Assembly (NCBI GenBank): GCA_003868215.1
Contig: QWDQ01000008.1
Coordinates: 62,001-126,000 of the forward strand
Source: Pseudophaeomoniella oleicola
Taxonomy: Eukaryota > Ascomycota > Eurotiomycetes > Phaeomoniellales > Phaeomoniellaceae
DNA: 64,000 nt
Direction of reading: 5' to 3'
The position numbers and the translations under genes are program-made. Of the stretch, positions 23,668 to 34,956 are shown in pieces; positions within the stretch are counted from its first letter, which is position 1, and each line of letters starts with the position of its first letter. A model generated the notes under the pieces. That model had not been told where the DNA came from, ran no database searches, and worked only from the letters and a program-made list of their open reading frames with translations.

Positions 23668-24389
23668 GATTGCAATACAGATTCTGGAATCTGGAGGTAT
23701 GAAAGAAAGAATGTTCAAGCCAGGGATGAGACGATGTTTGACAGCCAGCTGTCGTTTATTCCAAGGTTACATATACGTGGTGGAAGGTTGGTATCAGATA
23801 GGATTACAGCGTTGTCGTCAACTGGAGCTCATGTGGAGCCCCTTGCGTGCCGCAACTGTAACCATAGTAAAGTTACATCCTTAACAATCAAACATCAGGG
23901 CGAGAGGCGAGGAGGGCACTGGCTCGCTGGTCACTTATCATCCAACTACTCCGAATGCGATAAGATACGGGCAGACGGGCCGACATACTACGATAGTAAA
24001 CCCCCGCAATTCCTCTCTCCGAGTCCAACAACTGACTGCAGATCCACTGCAAGGTACCATCCGATATCTTTTAGGTAGTCTCTACTACGTAGTAGAGCAC
24101 CTTTCGCTGGTTACTATCTGATTACAGTGCCTATCATGCACATATAATCTATACTACAACAAACCCACATCTAAGTGGAGGAGGGTATTCGATGATTGTC
24201 ATTAGAGATAGGTAGTATTAGCTAGTATGGTCGATAATATTGCGCTGAAGTGGTATCCAAAACATTACAACGCTCAAAAACGTACCCCATTGAAGATTGG
24301 GGCAGATCAATCCTGATTTGAACAGGAAGAAGAAAAGCGGGCTCAGCCAGCAACTTCCATAGCCATCCAGACAAAGGATAGACCAAGAT
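23668..24389. other. Intergenic, promoter of AMS1 and 3' end of CLIP-170 gene
   Basis: A 722-bp spacer. It holds an 18-bp perfect palindrome (listed separately). No gene is seen. Confidence 0.4.
24080..24097. repeat. Perfect 18-bp palindrome around TACTACGTAGTA
   Basis: Nine bases CTCTACTAC are followed immediately by their reverse complement GTAGTAGAG. The core ACTACGTAGT recurs or nearly recurs in several other intergenic regions of this window, for example at 53240-53251. Function unknown. Confidence 0.8.
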
Positions 24390-26630
24390 TTACTTCGGTT
24401 CCTCATAAGGACATTCCATGGTATTATGTTCCTCGCTGTCGCAGATAGCACACCATTTCTCCTCATCTGCGGAGTCTTTTGGTGGTGGCGGAGGCGGTTT
24501 CGATGTGAGGTAGTCTGTCCCTTGATACCCAACAGTAGGTCGAGGCGTGTTTGCCGGACTTCTCCGAGGACTGAGTGGTGCAACTTGGTCATCATCATCG
24601 TGCCGTTGCGATGGTACCGAGAGGTTCCTCAACCCCTCTGCCACCGCATCTCTGCCCGTGCGTAGCGATCCTGCACTAGGCTTTGCGTTGGCATTCTTAT
24701 TGCCAAATACGTTCGTGCAATTGAGAATATCATGACCTTCTTCTTCGCAGAGCTCACATCGCAGGTTTGCGGTCGATTTAGAGACTTCAGATATCGAGTC
24801 TTCCTGCATGGTTTCCAAGGGTTGCCTTGATCCGTTCTGTTCTCTCCAGTCCAATGGGACCATTGTTCTGTCCGAGAATCGGTTGCCGTCCTTATGTTCT
24901 CGGTTCTGAGAACCTTCGAGAGATATCGTAGTTCTCAAGCGTTCAACTTCTCGTTCCAATTCATCTTCGCGGTAGGCTTTTCGTTCTATCAAGCTTTCAA
25001 GCTCCTTTACTTGCTTTTCGAGCTCTACGACATGGTCGGTCTCACTAGCATTTCCGTTAACGCTGGCAGCTGTCGATCTAAGGTTTGTACCGCCAGGCGA
25101 GAGCATCGAATCTCGACTCAAAGAGTGAATGATGGCCTTCAAGCCCCGGATTTCGTCGTCTTTGGCCTCCAAGTCTCGAATACGCTTGGAATCACGATCA
25201 CCGTCTGACGGCGCTGATCTTAAAGCCTGCGCCGCCTTGTCCTTTTCGTGCTTCAACTCCATCTTCGTGCGTTCAACTTCGCCTCGGAGATGTTCCACTT
25301 CACCACGGGCCTCGGCTTCACCTCTCCTGGCATCTTCAAGTCCTTCCTCGAGCTCCTGGACCAACTCCTCCAATTGTTTCAGCTGCAGGGCAACATTCTG
25401 CACATCCTCACCACGATCTTGCAGTTCGCGGATTTCCTGCAACAATTCGTCTACGCGTTTCTCATAAACTCTTTCGGTCTCTGTGCTCGCCATTTCAAGA
25501 GTATCGATGGTACTCCTGAAATCTGCTCTGTGGGCATCAAATTCTGCTGTCAACATAGCGATCTTTTCGTTCTTTTCTCTCAAGAGGGCCCGAAGCTGTG
25601 CGATATCTGATGACTCGTTGCTCGTACTGCGTTGATGCTTTATTGGCTGGTCATCAGAAGGCATCAAAGTCTGCAACTCCGTTAGTGTCTTCTCCATGTC
25701 AGAGAGAGCAGCGCTTTGCTCTTGTAACTGCGAATCTTTATCCTGCAACTGTGACTTCAATCTCTTTATTTCTTCTTGCTGGACAGTGTTATCTATCGAC
25801 TTTGCAACACCTATTGGCGTTGGCGTCGCTTCCTGTACTGGACTTTCATCAAAGGTCGGCTCATAGCTAACTGTTGTCTTAGAGGGAGTACTGGCACCAT
25901 TCCTCAGACTAGCGTTGAAATTCGGGCTCTTGATACCAGGCGTAAAGCGAGGGGGACCACCGCCAATTCTGCTCTTAGACAAGCCCACGGTAGACGGTCG
26001 AGCTGAAGGCGTACTGACTGTCGGTTGTTGTCTCAAAGGTGATCCCGGTCGAGGTAGGGACGGCCGTCTCAGGGCAGGTTTTAATGCAGGGCTTGTAGCT
26101 CTGGCAGCGTGGCCAACGGACTGGCTGAACTTGTTCTGACCGCTTGATGGCGTCCTTCCACCGAGATTAAAAGAAGACAGCCCTGGCGTACTTGGAGTTG
26201 GGGGACCGGCCCTTTTCACTGCTTTTTCGAGAGGAAGAAAGATTCCCGATGTAGGTTTGGATGTTCTGAAGTAGTTTTTACTGTATTGCGCGAGACATCA
26301 GCGACCTCAGGAGCTCACTTTAAGAAGCGCAATGATGCAGGAGTTCGCATACCCATCAACAGAGCCATTATTCTTCCCTCTTGACCAGAATGCTGAGTTC
26401 AGATCGACGCCAGCGAAAGTACCTGTTGCGCTGATTAGGGAACCGCACCACGACTCTTTAGCAGGCCACATACCTTTTTTGCCCGCGACCGGGCCGATGA
26501 ATCTGACAGTACCATACATGCCACCTGCTCGCAATTCCAAGTCAGAATACAACATCTCCGGTGAGATCCGCTCTATCAACTGACCTGGCACGTCGACACT
26601 GTCGCCCACCTTCACATCCATTCTAGACAT
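24390..26630 (-). CDS. CLIP-170 family microtubule plus-end protein
   Basis: Exons 26474-26630, 26353-26422 and 24390-26280, phases consistent, 705 aa. Splicing rebuilds an N-terminal CAP-Gly domain (about residues 25-80: YGTVRFIGPVAGKKGTFAGV, then GKNNGSVDGKNYF). A basic Ser/Pro-rich linker follows (about 90-230), then a long coiled coil (about 235-520). Two C-terminal CCHC zinc knuckles end the protein: CELCEEEGHDILNC and CAICDSEEHNTMEC. This architecture is that of CLIP-170, known as Bik1 in budding yeast, Tip1 in fission yeast and ClipA in Aspergillus. It tracks growing microtubule ends and links dynein and kinesin for hyphal polarity and nuclear movement. Confidence 0.95.
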
Positions 26631-28183
26631 TGGAGATTGCGCCAGCTATTCTTCTGCTTGTCTTGCTAGTATAAGAGTCTCTCGGGCGATTTCAGACTGC
26701 AATCATCCAAAGCGCATTCTTCTGGCACCTGGTAGAGTCAACTGAATGTACAGTGAACTTTAGGCTGCTTCGTTTCTCCTGTTGTCAATTGCCGATATTG
26801 CAAAGAGGGCGTCCTTGGGGACTGTCGCTATTATAGATGGCGCATTCAAGGATCGTTGATAAGAGACAAACTAGAAAGACAAACGAGCGCAGGATAATGA
26901 ATGTGACTGAGATCTCGCTGCACGAGATGTTGTCTTTTCTTTCTGTTGTACCTTTCTGGTGGATATGGCAAACTGATCTGCAAACGTTTAGACACGCTTC
27001 ACGGGGCGCCACTTGAGTTGACAGGGGATGCACCAAAAAAGCACAGACACGCGTGGAAATCAACAATCCTGTGATGTGAGCCTTTCATGTGAGATCCTTC
27101 CAATGAATCTCCTTTTCTGGGTTTAGGTATCATTGTAGGTAGTGATTTGCCGTCTCCTTTAATTATCTGCAGTGGATTAATGTTCCTTTGCTCTCCCTTC
27201 CCTGCAGGGGCCACTCCCGCCTGAATCTATGCACTTAATTATTTGTTAAATAATTCGTGGTTAAAGGATTAAGTTTGCTGTTCTGTGCTGCAGGGGTATC
27301 CTTTAACGCTTTGTCTTGGCCATCAGGCTGCGTTATAGGTATTCCTGTTGACCAATGCTAACAAAACATAACGAACTCATACCTAAGATAATACTATGTC
27401 GCACTTAAAAGGTGATCTCGTGCACGTACCTTAGATAACTGTACTGTACAACATATTTCCGGACGATCCAACGCTCGATCTTTCTAGAAACCAGTATAAG
27501 TTAAGGCAAGCATTGCTTATCGGAAACCCCATATATACTCTGTACTCATCCCACTTATGACTTCCCCTTCTATATCTAACATCGATCACCTCCCAGGAGC
27601 ATCTCAAAGAATCGATCAAGGAAATGGCTATATAAATCATAAGCAGTCTGATTGACCTATGGTGTCTCACAGTATTAGAAGCAAAGCCGTATTTCGCTAA
27701 GTCTTAGCCGAACCTCCTATCCGAGACGTCTATGTCAACCAGCTCCCACAGACGATGTGCATACGATATGAATGCATGAGTGAATATCACTCGACTGGCC
27801 GTTGATAAATTTGAGGTTTGATAAAAAAAACGTCATTGGCATCGCATTGTAAAGGTAAGCTGTCTCTACAGTACAGTCTTTTATGAGGCGACAGAGTCTC
27901 ATGTCTCTCAAGCCTCATGGTTCCTGCAGGTTGTTACGCAACGTCTGTACGCTTAGTCCTCTATGCATCAGTCTCAACCACAAGTTCAGTCAGAAAAGAA
28001 GCATAAAATAGGAATACTGCCTGTTTTGTATTTACATTGAATGTCGTCGCGAAAAGTGATTCACGTATCCCACGTAACGCGACTCTGTGCGACTCAAAAC
28101 AAAAAAGCCAGCATGACCTTTTCGTCGCTCTTAAAGTGCACCTTCTTGATCTGTCTACAGCATGATATGATCTAGTCGATACG
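26631..28183. promoter_or_regulatory. Divergent intergenic region, 1.55 kb
   Basis: Lies between the CLIP-170 gene (minus) and an unknown gene (plus). Short frames such as 26785-27066 and 27431-27670 on the minus strand show no family resemblance. AT-rich segments lie at 27225-27270. No repeat or RNA gene is recognised. Confidence 0.4.
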
Positions 28184-28846
28184 ATGGCGCCACCAGTGAA
28201 ACTTCCGGGTGCAAAGGAGGGCTCTGTTTGCAGTTGTCAAGTGAAACCATACGATCCGGACGATCCTACGACGTGGGTCAGACCGAAATATGTTCACATT
28301 CATGAAGCAAATGCTGCATGTACCAGACCGCCGATTCATACTACGTTCATTGCCGGACCGCCAAATCAAACAGACGAGGTACGCTCTGAGGTAGAGAGAA
28401 AAGATGGCAGAAAAAAGCGACCTGGAAGCGACATCATTGTTGGTAGGCGTGATAAGCAGCCACCCATCGTCGTCAACCATCAATCTACGCCTTCATCTAC
28501 AGTACAATTGAAGCGCAGGCTCATCGAAACTATCGAACCCGGTTCTTTCTATGGTTCCTCAACAGAAAGTATGAGCAATAACAACACTGCCACCTCACAC
28601 CGTCCCACTCTTGTCAATGGCAAGTTGGTGCCCTCCAGACTCTCAGCCGTTGAAACACAGATTTCGAAGTCCAGCACTCCTACCCATCAACGAGGAGAAT
28701 CCGACCCGTTCAAAGATCTTGACTCGCGTGCCGGCAAGAATGGTGACAAGGATGATAACGATATGACTGATTTCATGACGGATAAACGACCTTCACGAAC
28801 ATATTCTAGAGCCGATCGTCGACGCTTCAGCAGAGGCTCTAATTGA
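28184..28846 (+). CDS. Hypothetical protein, 220 aa
   Basis: I do not recognise this gene. A single open exon from an ATG in an acceptable context (ACGATGGCG). The first 60 residues look structured and contain a CSC pair and a third Cys (EGSVCSCQVKPYDPDDPTTW, then NAACTRPPIHTTFIAGPP). The rest is polar, Ser/Thr/Asn-rich and ends in a strongly basic DRRRFSRGSN tail. It may be a small regulatory or secreted-independent cytosolic protein; there is no signal peptide or membrane segment. Introns cannot be excluded, but none is needed. Confidence 0.6.
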   Translation: MAPPVKLPGAKEGSVCSCQVKPYDPDDPTTWVRPKYVHIHEANAACTRPPIHTTFIAGPPNQTDEVRSEVERKDGRKKRPGSDIIVGRRDKQPPIVVNHQSTPSSTVQLKRRLIETIEPGSFYGSSTESMSNNNTATSHRPTLVNGKLVPSRLSAVETQISKSSTPTHQRGESDPFKDLDSRAGKNGDKDDNDMTDFMTDKRPSRTYSRADRRRFSRGSN

Positions 28847-29468
28847 AAATGTCTGTTGAATGTCCCCCTCATGATCGTTTCCAACTCTGGAGATCGTTGC
28901 TGACATTTACATTTCCAGGCGTCGACTTTCAGATAATGAGGGTAAAAAGCAAGCGGAGAAACGAGTCTTTGGCTTTGATCATTGAGGGTTGCGAGTAGAA
29001 ATCAAAGACATAAGAGAGAGAGAGAGAGAAATCAAATGGAATCTTAGCGACATAGATTCGGCAGAGAGTAATCACATGGTCTTCCAGCAGCGACGTAACG
29101 TCCACAAGCTGGCAGTGCCCGGTCGCACTCTTTCTTGCTTCTCTTGCAGGAGGCGCAAAATACGTATGGCTGTTTGTCAGGGAGCTATGATTTGAGAATC
29201 CCAATTTCTGCATAAATATTCAGTGTAGACAGCAAGTTAGACTGGAACGAACCAAATCACGACACATCTGAACAAGTCCTCTTTCTTTTTCAAGTATATT
29301 TGCATTAACTAGTGATGGTAATGATTCTTGATTATAAGCCTAGTTAGTCCTCCCTCCTATCTATCTGTCTGTCTGTCTCCGAAACTCAGGATAATCAATG
29401 AAGTTCAAAGCAAAGCAGCAAGCTTAGGTGAACATGAAACACATCTCTGTTGTTGTTGTTGTTGTGAC
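28847..29468. other. Convergent 3' spacer with simple repeats
   Basis: A 622-bp spacer. It holds an AG dinucleotide run near 29011-29028 and a GTT run near 29450-29464, just before the end of the reductase gene. No gene is seen. Confidence 0.45.
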
Positions 29469-30572
29469 TTATGGGTTATACACCAACTTCTCAGCAGAGA
29501 TCTTGCCGTCCCTGTAAAGTTGGAAGCCTTCGGGTACCTTGTCGAGACCGCCCATGATTTTGGACTTGTTGGGTTTGATGGTTCCGTCTTGGAGCCATTG
29601 GGGGATGTTTTCGTATAGTTCGAAGGAGAGGTTGTGGTCTTCTTGGCTGGCCTGTGACGGAATGTTAGTGTCTCTCAGGCAGGGGGGGAAGGGGACGTTG
29701 TCGGGATGTTAACTCACCGGCCACTGGGATGTTTTGTATTGGTGAGGTTTTAGGAATGCGGTGAAGACAAGGACACCTGTAACCTTGACTCTGGGCTCGC
29801 AGTCTTCGCAGAAGTCCTTGGTAGGTCTGACGGTAACGAGTACCCCTCCTTGCTCACGGACCGGCCTCGAGGCTGTGACAGACGACGTTTCGTTGCCGAT
29901 TGTGTCGAAGACGTACTGGAGATTTGGAAGGGCCTTCTTGATGTCGTCCACTACCGTTGGAGATCTGTAGTCGAAGACGTGTTTCGCTCCATAGGACTTT
30001 ACCAACTCGAAGTTCTTAGGTGAGCACACCGTTGCAACGTTGAAGCCAAACTTCTTTGCAACCTGAAGGGCATACAGTCCAACACTGCTAGATCCACCCC
30101 ACACCAGCACCTCATTCTTGCTCCCCTTGGACCTGTCAATCCCAAGACAACCACTGCTGAAGAAGGCAAGCCACGCCGTATTCAATGCCAAGGGAACGGT
30201 GGCTGCCGCTTCCACCGACACTCCGCTTGGGATTTTGAAGGCGATTCTCTCATCAGCAACGCAGTGCGTCGCATAAGCTCCAATGCCCTTTTGTTCTCCA
30301 CCGAAGGTGAAAGACGAAATTTCATCTCCGACCTTCCACCTGGTAACACCATCGCCGACTTCTTGGACCGTGCCCGCGAAGTCGCAACCTAGGATTGCCC
30401 CTTCGCCAAACGCATTGGGATCGAAGGACTGGATATCGACCGGGTTCTGGGCAATTGCTTTGATTTTCACGAGCACTTCATTGCTCTTAAGCTTTGGCGT
30501 CTCTACGTCCTCGAGAGAGAGGCTGTTTTTGCCGTCTTTGGGACGGCAGACGAGAGCTTTTGCAGGAGCCAT
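29469..30572 (-). CDS. MDR-superfamily enoyl reductase / zinc-independent oxidoreductase (ToxD/LovC-like)
   Basis: Exons 29718-30572 and 29469-29651, 66-nt phase-0 intron (GTGAGT to GTCACAG), 345 aa. The N-terminal GroES-like domain has GCDFAGTVQEVG and the Rossmann domain has WGGSSSVGLYALQVAK with NADPH-binding glycines. The structural and catalytic zinc cysteines of true alcohol dehydrogenases are missing. It therefore resembles quinone or trans-enoyl reductases of the ToxD/LovC type. Such enzymes reduce conjugated double bonds with NADPH and are often partners of polyketide synthases, but no synthase or other tailoring gene is nearby. I infer a stand-alone detoxification or general reductase role. 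Confidence 0.9.
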
Positions 30573-31219
30573 AGTGATGTTATATGAGATGCAACTTAGT
30601 CTGCGAAATTCCTACTTCGAGATTCGAATCGTAATGCCTTTTCAGCCTATGATTCTTTGCACTGAAAGACCAATCGACAGTACAATTTCTGTTGTAGAAA
30701 TCGACACGCGGCATCGGCGGACGCTCGGTTATAAATGCCGGTGCCATGCCACGCAATACGTCACTGAGAGGGTCCTCAATCGATAGGAACGCCGCCAAGA
30801 GTCCTCCGCTTCGGACCGAGTACGGAAACTCAGGCGTTGCACGGAAGTCATCGAATCTGAAAGAATATCTGAGCACCTCATGTTCAGAAGTTGCCTCAAG
30901 CTGCCTCGTTGCAGACAAAAGATCGGCATAGAGAAAAGTATTGTCGAGGGTGTATGTATCTATAGCGTTCGCACCAAGTAGCAAATTCCACCGGTCCTGG
31001 CAAAACTGATAACATGAAGGACTGTACAAGCGCGATTGATGAATCACACGCATAATAGGCCAGCATATCGTCATATTCGATTTCAACCTCCAGCGCCATG
31101 CAAAGAAATAACAAAATATTCTCAGCTTCAAGGACCGCTACTGGTAAGCATGGTTCCTGATGTCAAGGGGACGGAGTTGTCCACAGCTTTGCACCCTCCA
31201 CTATCGAGTCGGCAGGGCC
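30573..31219. other. Intergenic with coding-like minus-strand frames
   Basis: Lies between the 5' end of the reductase gene and the 3' end of DCR2, both on the minus strand, so it should be promoter plus 3' UTR. Two minus-strand frames look more protein-like than chance. One, around 30896-31150, includes ALEVEIEYDDMLAYYACDSS. The other, around 30640-30980, includes EFPYSVRSGGLLAAFLSIED. No start, splice pair or family joins them, so I do not call a gene; a decayed or very short gene remains possible. Confidence 0.3.
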
Positions 31220-32976
31220 TCACACATGCACAATGACCTTACCACCGTCAACGATCATTTGTTCATCGATCCTCTTCTCAGTCTCACCCCACTCCAACCT
31301 TTTGTAAGTCGTGATCCTAGCAGTATTCATATCGATGTCAAAGAATCGAATTCGGCGATGATAACCATAGTATCCTCCGTATCCACCAAACCCAACCCCA
31401 CCCCCGTAGCACATCCATATTGCTGGGTGCTTGTCGGAAGATGAAGGGGCCGAAGACCCAGGAACACAATAGTCGTTGACATGATCACTGCAAATGATAA
31501 TCAGCGATGGTGAAGCGAAAAGACAGGAGTACTTACTGGCCGCAGCTGACCATTACCACACCCTCCTCAACAAGGGCATCTTTAAATCCGGAATTGAAGC
31601 CGGGGGCTGTAGGGGCTTCGGTCCAATTACCGACCACGTGGTATTCTTCAGGATTGCGATATTCCGGCAGAGGGATATGAATGAACGCAAGGTTCATGTG
31701 TATATGGGTGTATTCCTTATGTTTTCTTTTGAGACTTTGGGCCTTGTCGTGGAACCAAGATATTTGATTAGGTTTCAACCAGTCATAACCCCTGAACTGT
31801 CGTTCGTCCGGTGAATACGAATGTGTATCGAGCATATAGAGCGATAGAGCAACGTGCGATGTTGTTGCACGGCCCAGGACTTCAACAACGTAGTTACCGA
31901 CTCCCTCGATCTCATCCGGTCCGGGTTCTGACATCGAGTACGGTAAATCCTCCATCAATACCATTGTACTTGTCCGGTCTAGGTCCCCTTCATCATCGTG
32001 GTTTCCGAATATCGCGGCATAAGGGAGCTGATGTCGCTTGCAGATCTCTGCAATCTTATAGAATGCTGATTGAGCGTCTGGGGAGGTTTCACCATTGACC
32101 TGATCTCCAGTCATAGCAACAAAGTCCGGCTTTTCATCAGCAATCATCTTTTCCACAAACTCCAATGTTCGAGGATCCGCGTCGCATCGCCCACCATTGT
32201 GACCTTCAGGTAGTGCGTCTCTACACTTGCCGATCCCCGTACTCAAATGAAGATCAGCGAGTTGCATGATCTTGAATTTGCCATCCTTTCTTATCCTTGG
32301 TACCGGTTTTTCCACTTTCTGGTGGGGGCCATGTCGCACGCTGAGACGAGCTTCCTGTGTCTCCGTTTGCGAGTCCAGCATCAGCGCAAGGTCTTGGACC
32401 GTCCAACCCGGTCGAGGATCCACCGCATCCGCTCCGAAGAGGACATCGACCGCTGTGACCGCTTTGACGGTATCGCTCACGTGCCTTTTCGATGACTTTT
32501 TGATCCATATGCCTGCGGGTCGAGACTCCCAGTTGTCATCCTTTGTGGTTTCAGCATCATTAGGACTAAGCCGTCCGACTCGGATATCCAACACGACCTT
32601 GTCTGACGGTAACAATTCTTCTTCTTTCTTGCGCTGGACGTGTAGGTACGCTTTCGACAAAAATCCATTGCCTAGATATAGATCCTTTTCTACTCGATGC
32701 CACGAGTCGGAATCGAGCTTGCAACTCGCAAAGATGTTGATGGACGAACACGTCGAGACAGTCACATCTGTTATGACTGTGCCTGTGTGGTGGGCAGGCA
32801 AACGGTTATGAATTGCCGACGGTAAGACATCGTAGTTGTTGTCCAGTAGATATATGATGAAGATGACAGCAGCTAGAACTGCCGCTAGCTGAACTACGGT
32901 ACGCTTCTAGAGGCAAGGCTGTTAGTTCTGTCATTGTAGTGTTGCCTAGGCAGGTACTGACAATGCGCTTATTCAT
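31220..32976 (-). CDS. dcr2: Dcr2-type calcineurin-like phosphatase
   Basis: Exons 32962-32976, 31537-32906 and 31220-31487, phases consistent, 550 aa. The first exon encodes only MNKRI; its donor is GTCAGT. A signal anchor follows (TVVQLAAVLAAVIFIIYLL, residues about 8-26). The metallophosphatase motifs are KIMQLADLHL, VAMTGDQVNG, AIFGNHDDEGD, MNLAFIHIPLPEY and SCGHDHVNDYC, the last restored by the 49-nt second intron. The conserved tail includes RIRFFDIDMNTARITTYKRL. Yeast Dcr2 promotes the G1/S step and dephosphorylates Sic1, and also attenuates the unfolded-protein response through Ire1. The family call is secure; substrates here are unknown. It diverges from the TRM61-like gene. Confidence 0.95.
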
Positions 32977-33529
32977 CTTTGCGGCAGACGCTCGCTCAGA
33001 GCGAGCTCGACCTGCTGCAAGGTGTAGGGAAGACCGACCGCCTCTGCGACAGGGTGTCACCACTGGCAGGATACAGCTGAGATCATGATGTTTTACAACA
33101 GCGTAGGAAAAGGCTATCAGAGAACATGAGCCGTGAATGAAGAGAGATCACAGAGTCAGGAATCTGATGGTGTCTCCATTCAACACTGATACTGATCAAA
33201 GAACGAGCAAAGGCGTGACAGTGACAGGGTGAATACGAGTTCCGTGTAGGCACACCAAGAATCCAGGGTCTGCTAATAGTCTCGTCCGAAATCCGGGGTA
33301 AGCGGAAAATGGAAGGAGTAAAAGGGATCTGCCGTGCTAATGGAATCAAAAAAAAAGTAAGTTCAGCATCGCATCTCTGGAAGAAAGAGAGATATAACTA
33401 GATATAGACGTCAATGCAGGTAGGTGTCCAGGTCGTAATGATAGAGACCTGAACGAGGATCATTCCGGAGTCGAATTGGATTCCATGTCCTTCTTTTGAT
33501 CCTATCTCCGTTCTCTTTCTTTTGAATGA
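32977..33529. promoter_or_regulatory. Divergent promoter, DCR2 and TRM61-like gene
   Basis: A 553-bp spacer between two start codons. It has an A9 tract near 33349-33357 and pyrimidine-rich leader sequence before the plus-strand gene (CTTCTTTTG, CTTTCTTTTG). No named element is seen. Confidence 0.4.
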
Positions 33530-34956
33530 ATGGCTGGCCTGTCCAGCTTCTTCCGCCGCCTTTTTGGACTTTCTAAAGCAACGGCAACTGTTCCAACCTT
33601 TCATTCACCTCTATTCTTGGGTCAGAACCCCCTCGCTCAAGCGCCCCTATATGCACACACTGACGACTACAACAGAAGGCGACAGGGTCTTTCTTCGATC
33701 GGTCAAGAATGAAATACTATCCGCTCCGCTGCAAAAGAACGCCAGGATACCTCTTCGCGAATCATCTGTGCCTTCAAACGACATAATTGGGAAGTCACCT
33801 GGCTTCGATTTTCGAGCTCAAAATGGGATTAAATTCAAAGTCACACATCCAAGTCTGGAACAATATGTCAGGCTTACGCCTAGAAAGGTGACACCGGTAA
33901 GAAACATCATTCGGTCTCATCTACGTCGAGAACACAGTATCTGATCCGGAGCTTTAGATTTACGCACATGATGCGAACCTCATCGTCTCCCTCCTAGACC
34001 TCACCGTCCCGCACCATTCGAACATTTCTCCAGATAGTCCACCACTCGAAATACTCGAAGCAGGCACTGGCCATGGCTCTCTTACCCTTCACCTTGCGCG
34101 CGCTATCCAAGCCGCAAATCCAGGACCACCGACGCTTCCGCCTCCATCCTTCCGACAACTCGAGAAGAACGGGACCACCATAAAATCCCTCAGTCCAGAC
34201 CCAGAATGGGACTCTTACCTTCGAAGGCGCAAAGCAATAATACATACTGTTGACGTCTCACCGTCCTTCTCTGTCCACGCCGAAAAGCTGATCCGGGGGT
34301 TTCACCGAGGCATATACGCATCTAACATCAACTTTTATGTAGCCCACCTCCGAGACTGGATATCCTCTCAACTCAATGACCATACACGCCAAAAACAAGT
34401 CCCTTTCATCTCCGCGGCACTCCTAGACCTACCGTCCGCACACCTCCTCCTGGAAGAAGTCTCACAGATCCTCCACCCCAATGCTCCGCTTACAGTATTT
34501 TTCCCAAGCGTGACTCAAGTCGGAGACTGTATCAGCGAGATCCGCAGCAAAAACATTCCACTGCGCTTAGACCAGACCTTAGAACTAGGCATGGGCATAA
34601 GCAACGGCCGAGTATGGGACGTCAGACTCGCCGACATCAGGAACCGCAGCACCGACTCCGGAAAATCGGGCACGAAATCAAAAGCAATATCTCCAAAGAC
34701 AGCTGCAGGACTAAACGCTTCAGACACAGCCGACGATGAATCGACTTCCTCGACGATAAGCTCCGTTTCCGAAGACACCCTCGTCGACGAATCCGATGCT
34801 CGAACCGTCGTGTCTCCTACAGAAGAAGAAATAGCAGCAGTAGCACAGAGACAGGACCCGGATGCAAGCAAGGACAGACAGGTCTTGGTGTGCAGACCGA
34901 AAGTCGGCGAACGGATCGTTGGCGGTGGCTTTGTTGCACTGTTTCGCAAGATTTGA
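33530..34956 (+). CDS. TRM61-like tRNA (adenine-N1) methyltransferase, probably mitochondrial
   Basis: Exons 33530-33620, 33676-33896 and 33958-34956, 436 aa. The first intron has a weak GTCAGA donor but gives the conserved join LFLEGDRVFLRSVKNEI. The Trm61 N-terminal domain follows, with EQYVRLTPRKVTP and IYAHDANLIVSLLDL. The SAM-binding motif I is LEILEAGTGHGSLTLHLARA, about residues 130-150. A long acidic Ser/Thr insert (about 345-400) precedes the end VGERIVGGGFVALFRKI. The N-terminus (MAGLSSFFRRLFGLSKATAT) is basic and amphipathic, like a mitochondrial presequence. The closest functional model is the mitochondrial m1A58 enzyme TRMT61B rather than nuclear Trm61, which needs Trm6. The mitochondrial assignment is inference. 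Confidence 0.85.

Noticed and set aside
29469-30572. Idea that the LovC/ToxD-like reductase marks a polyketide gene cluster
   Set aside because: No synthase, transporter, regulator or further tailoring gene lies nearby; neighbours are housekeeping genes.
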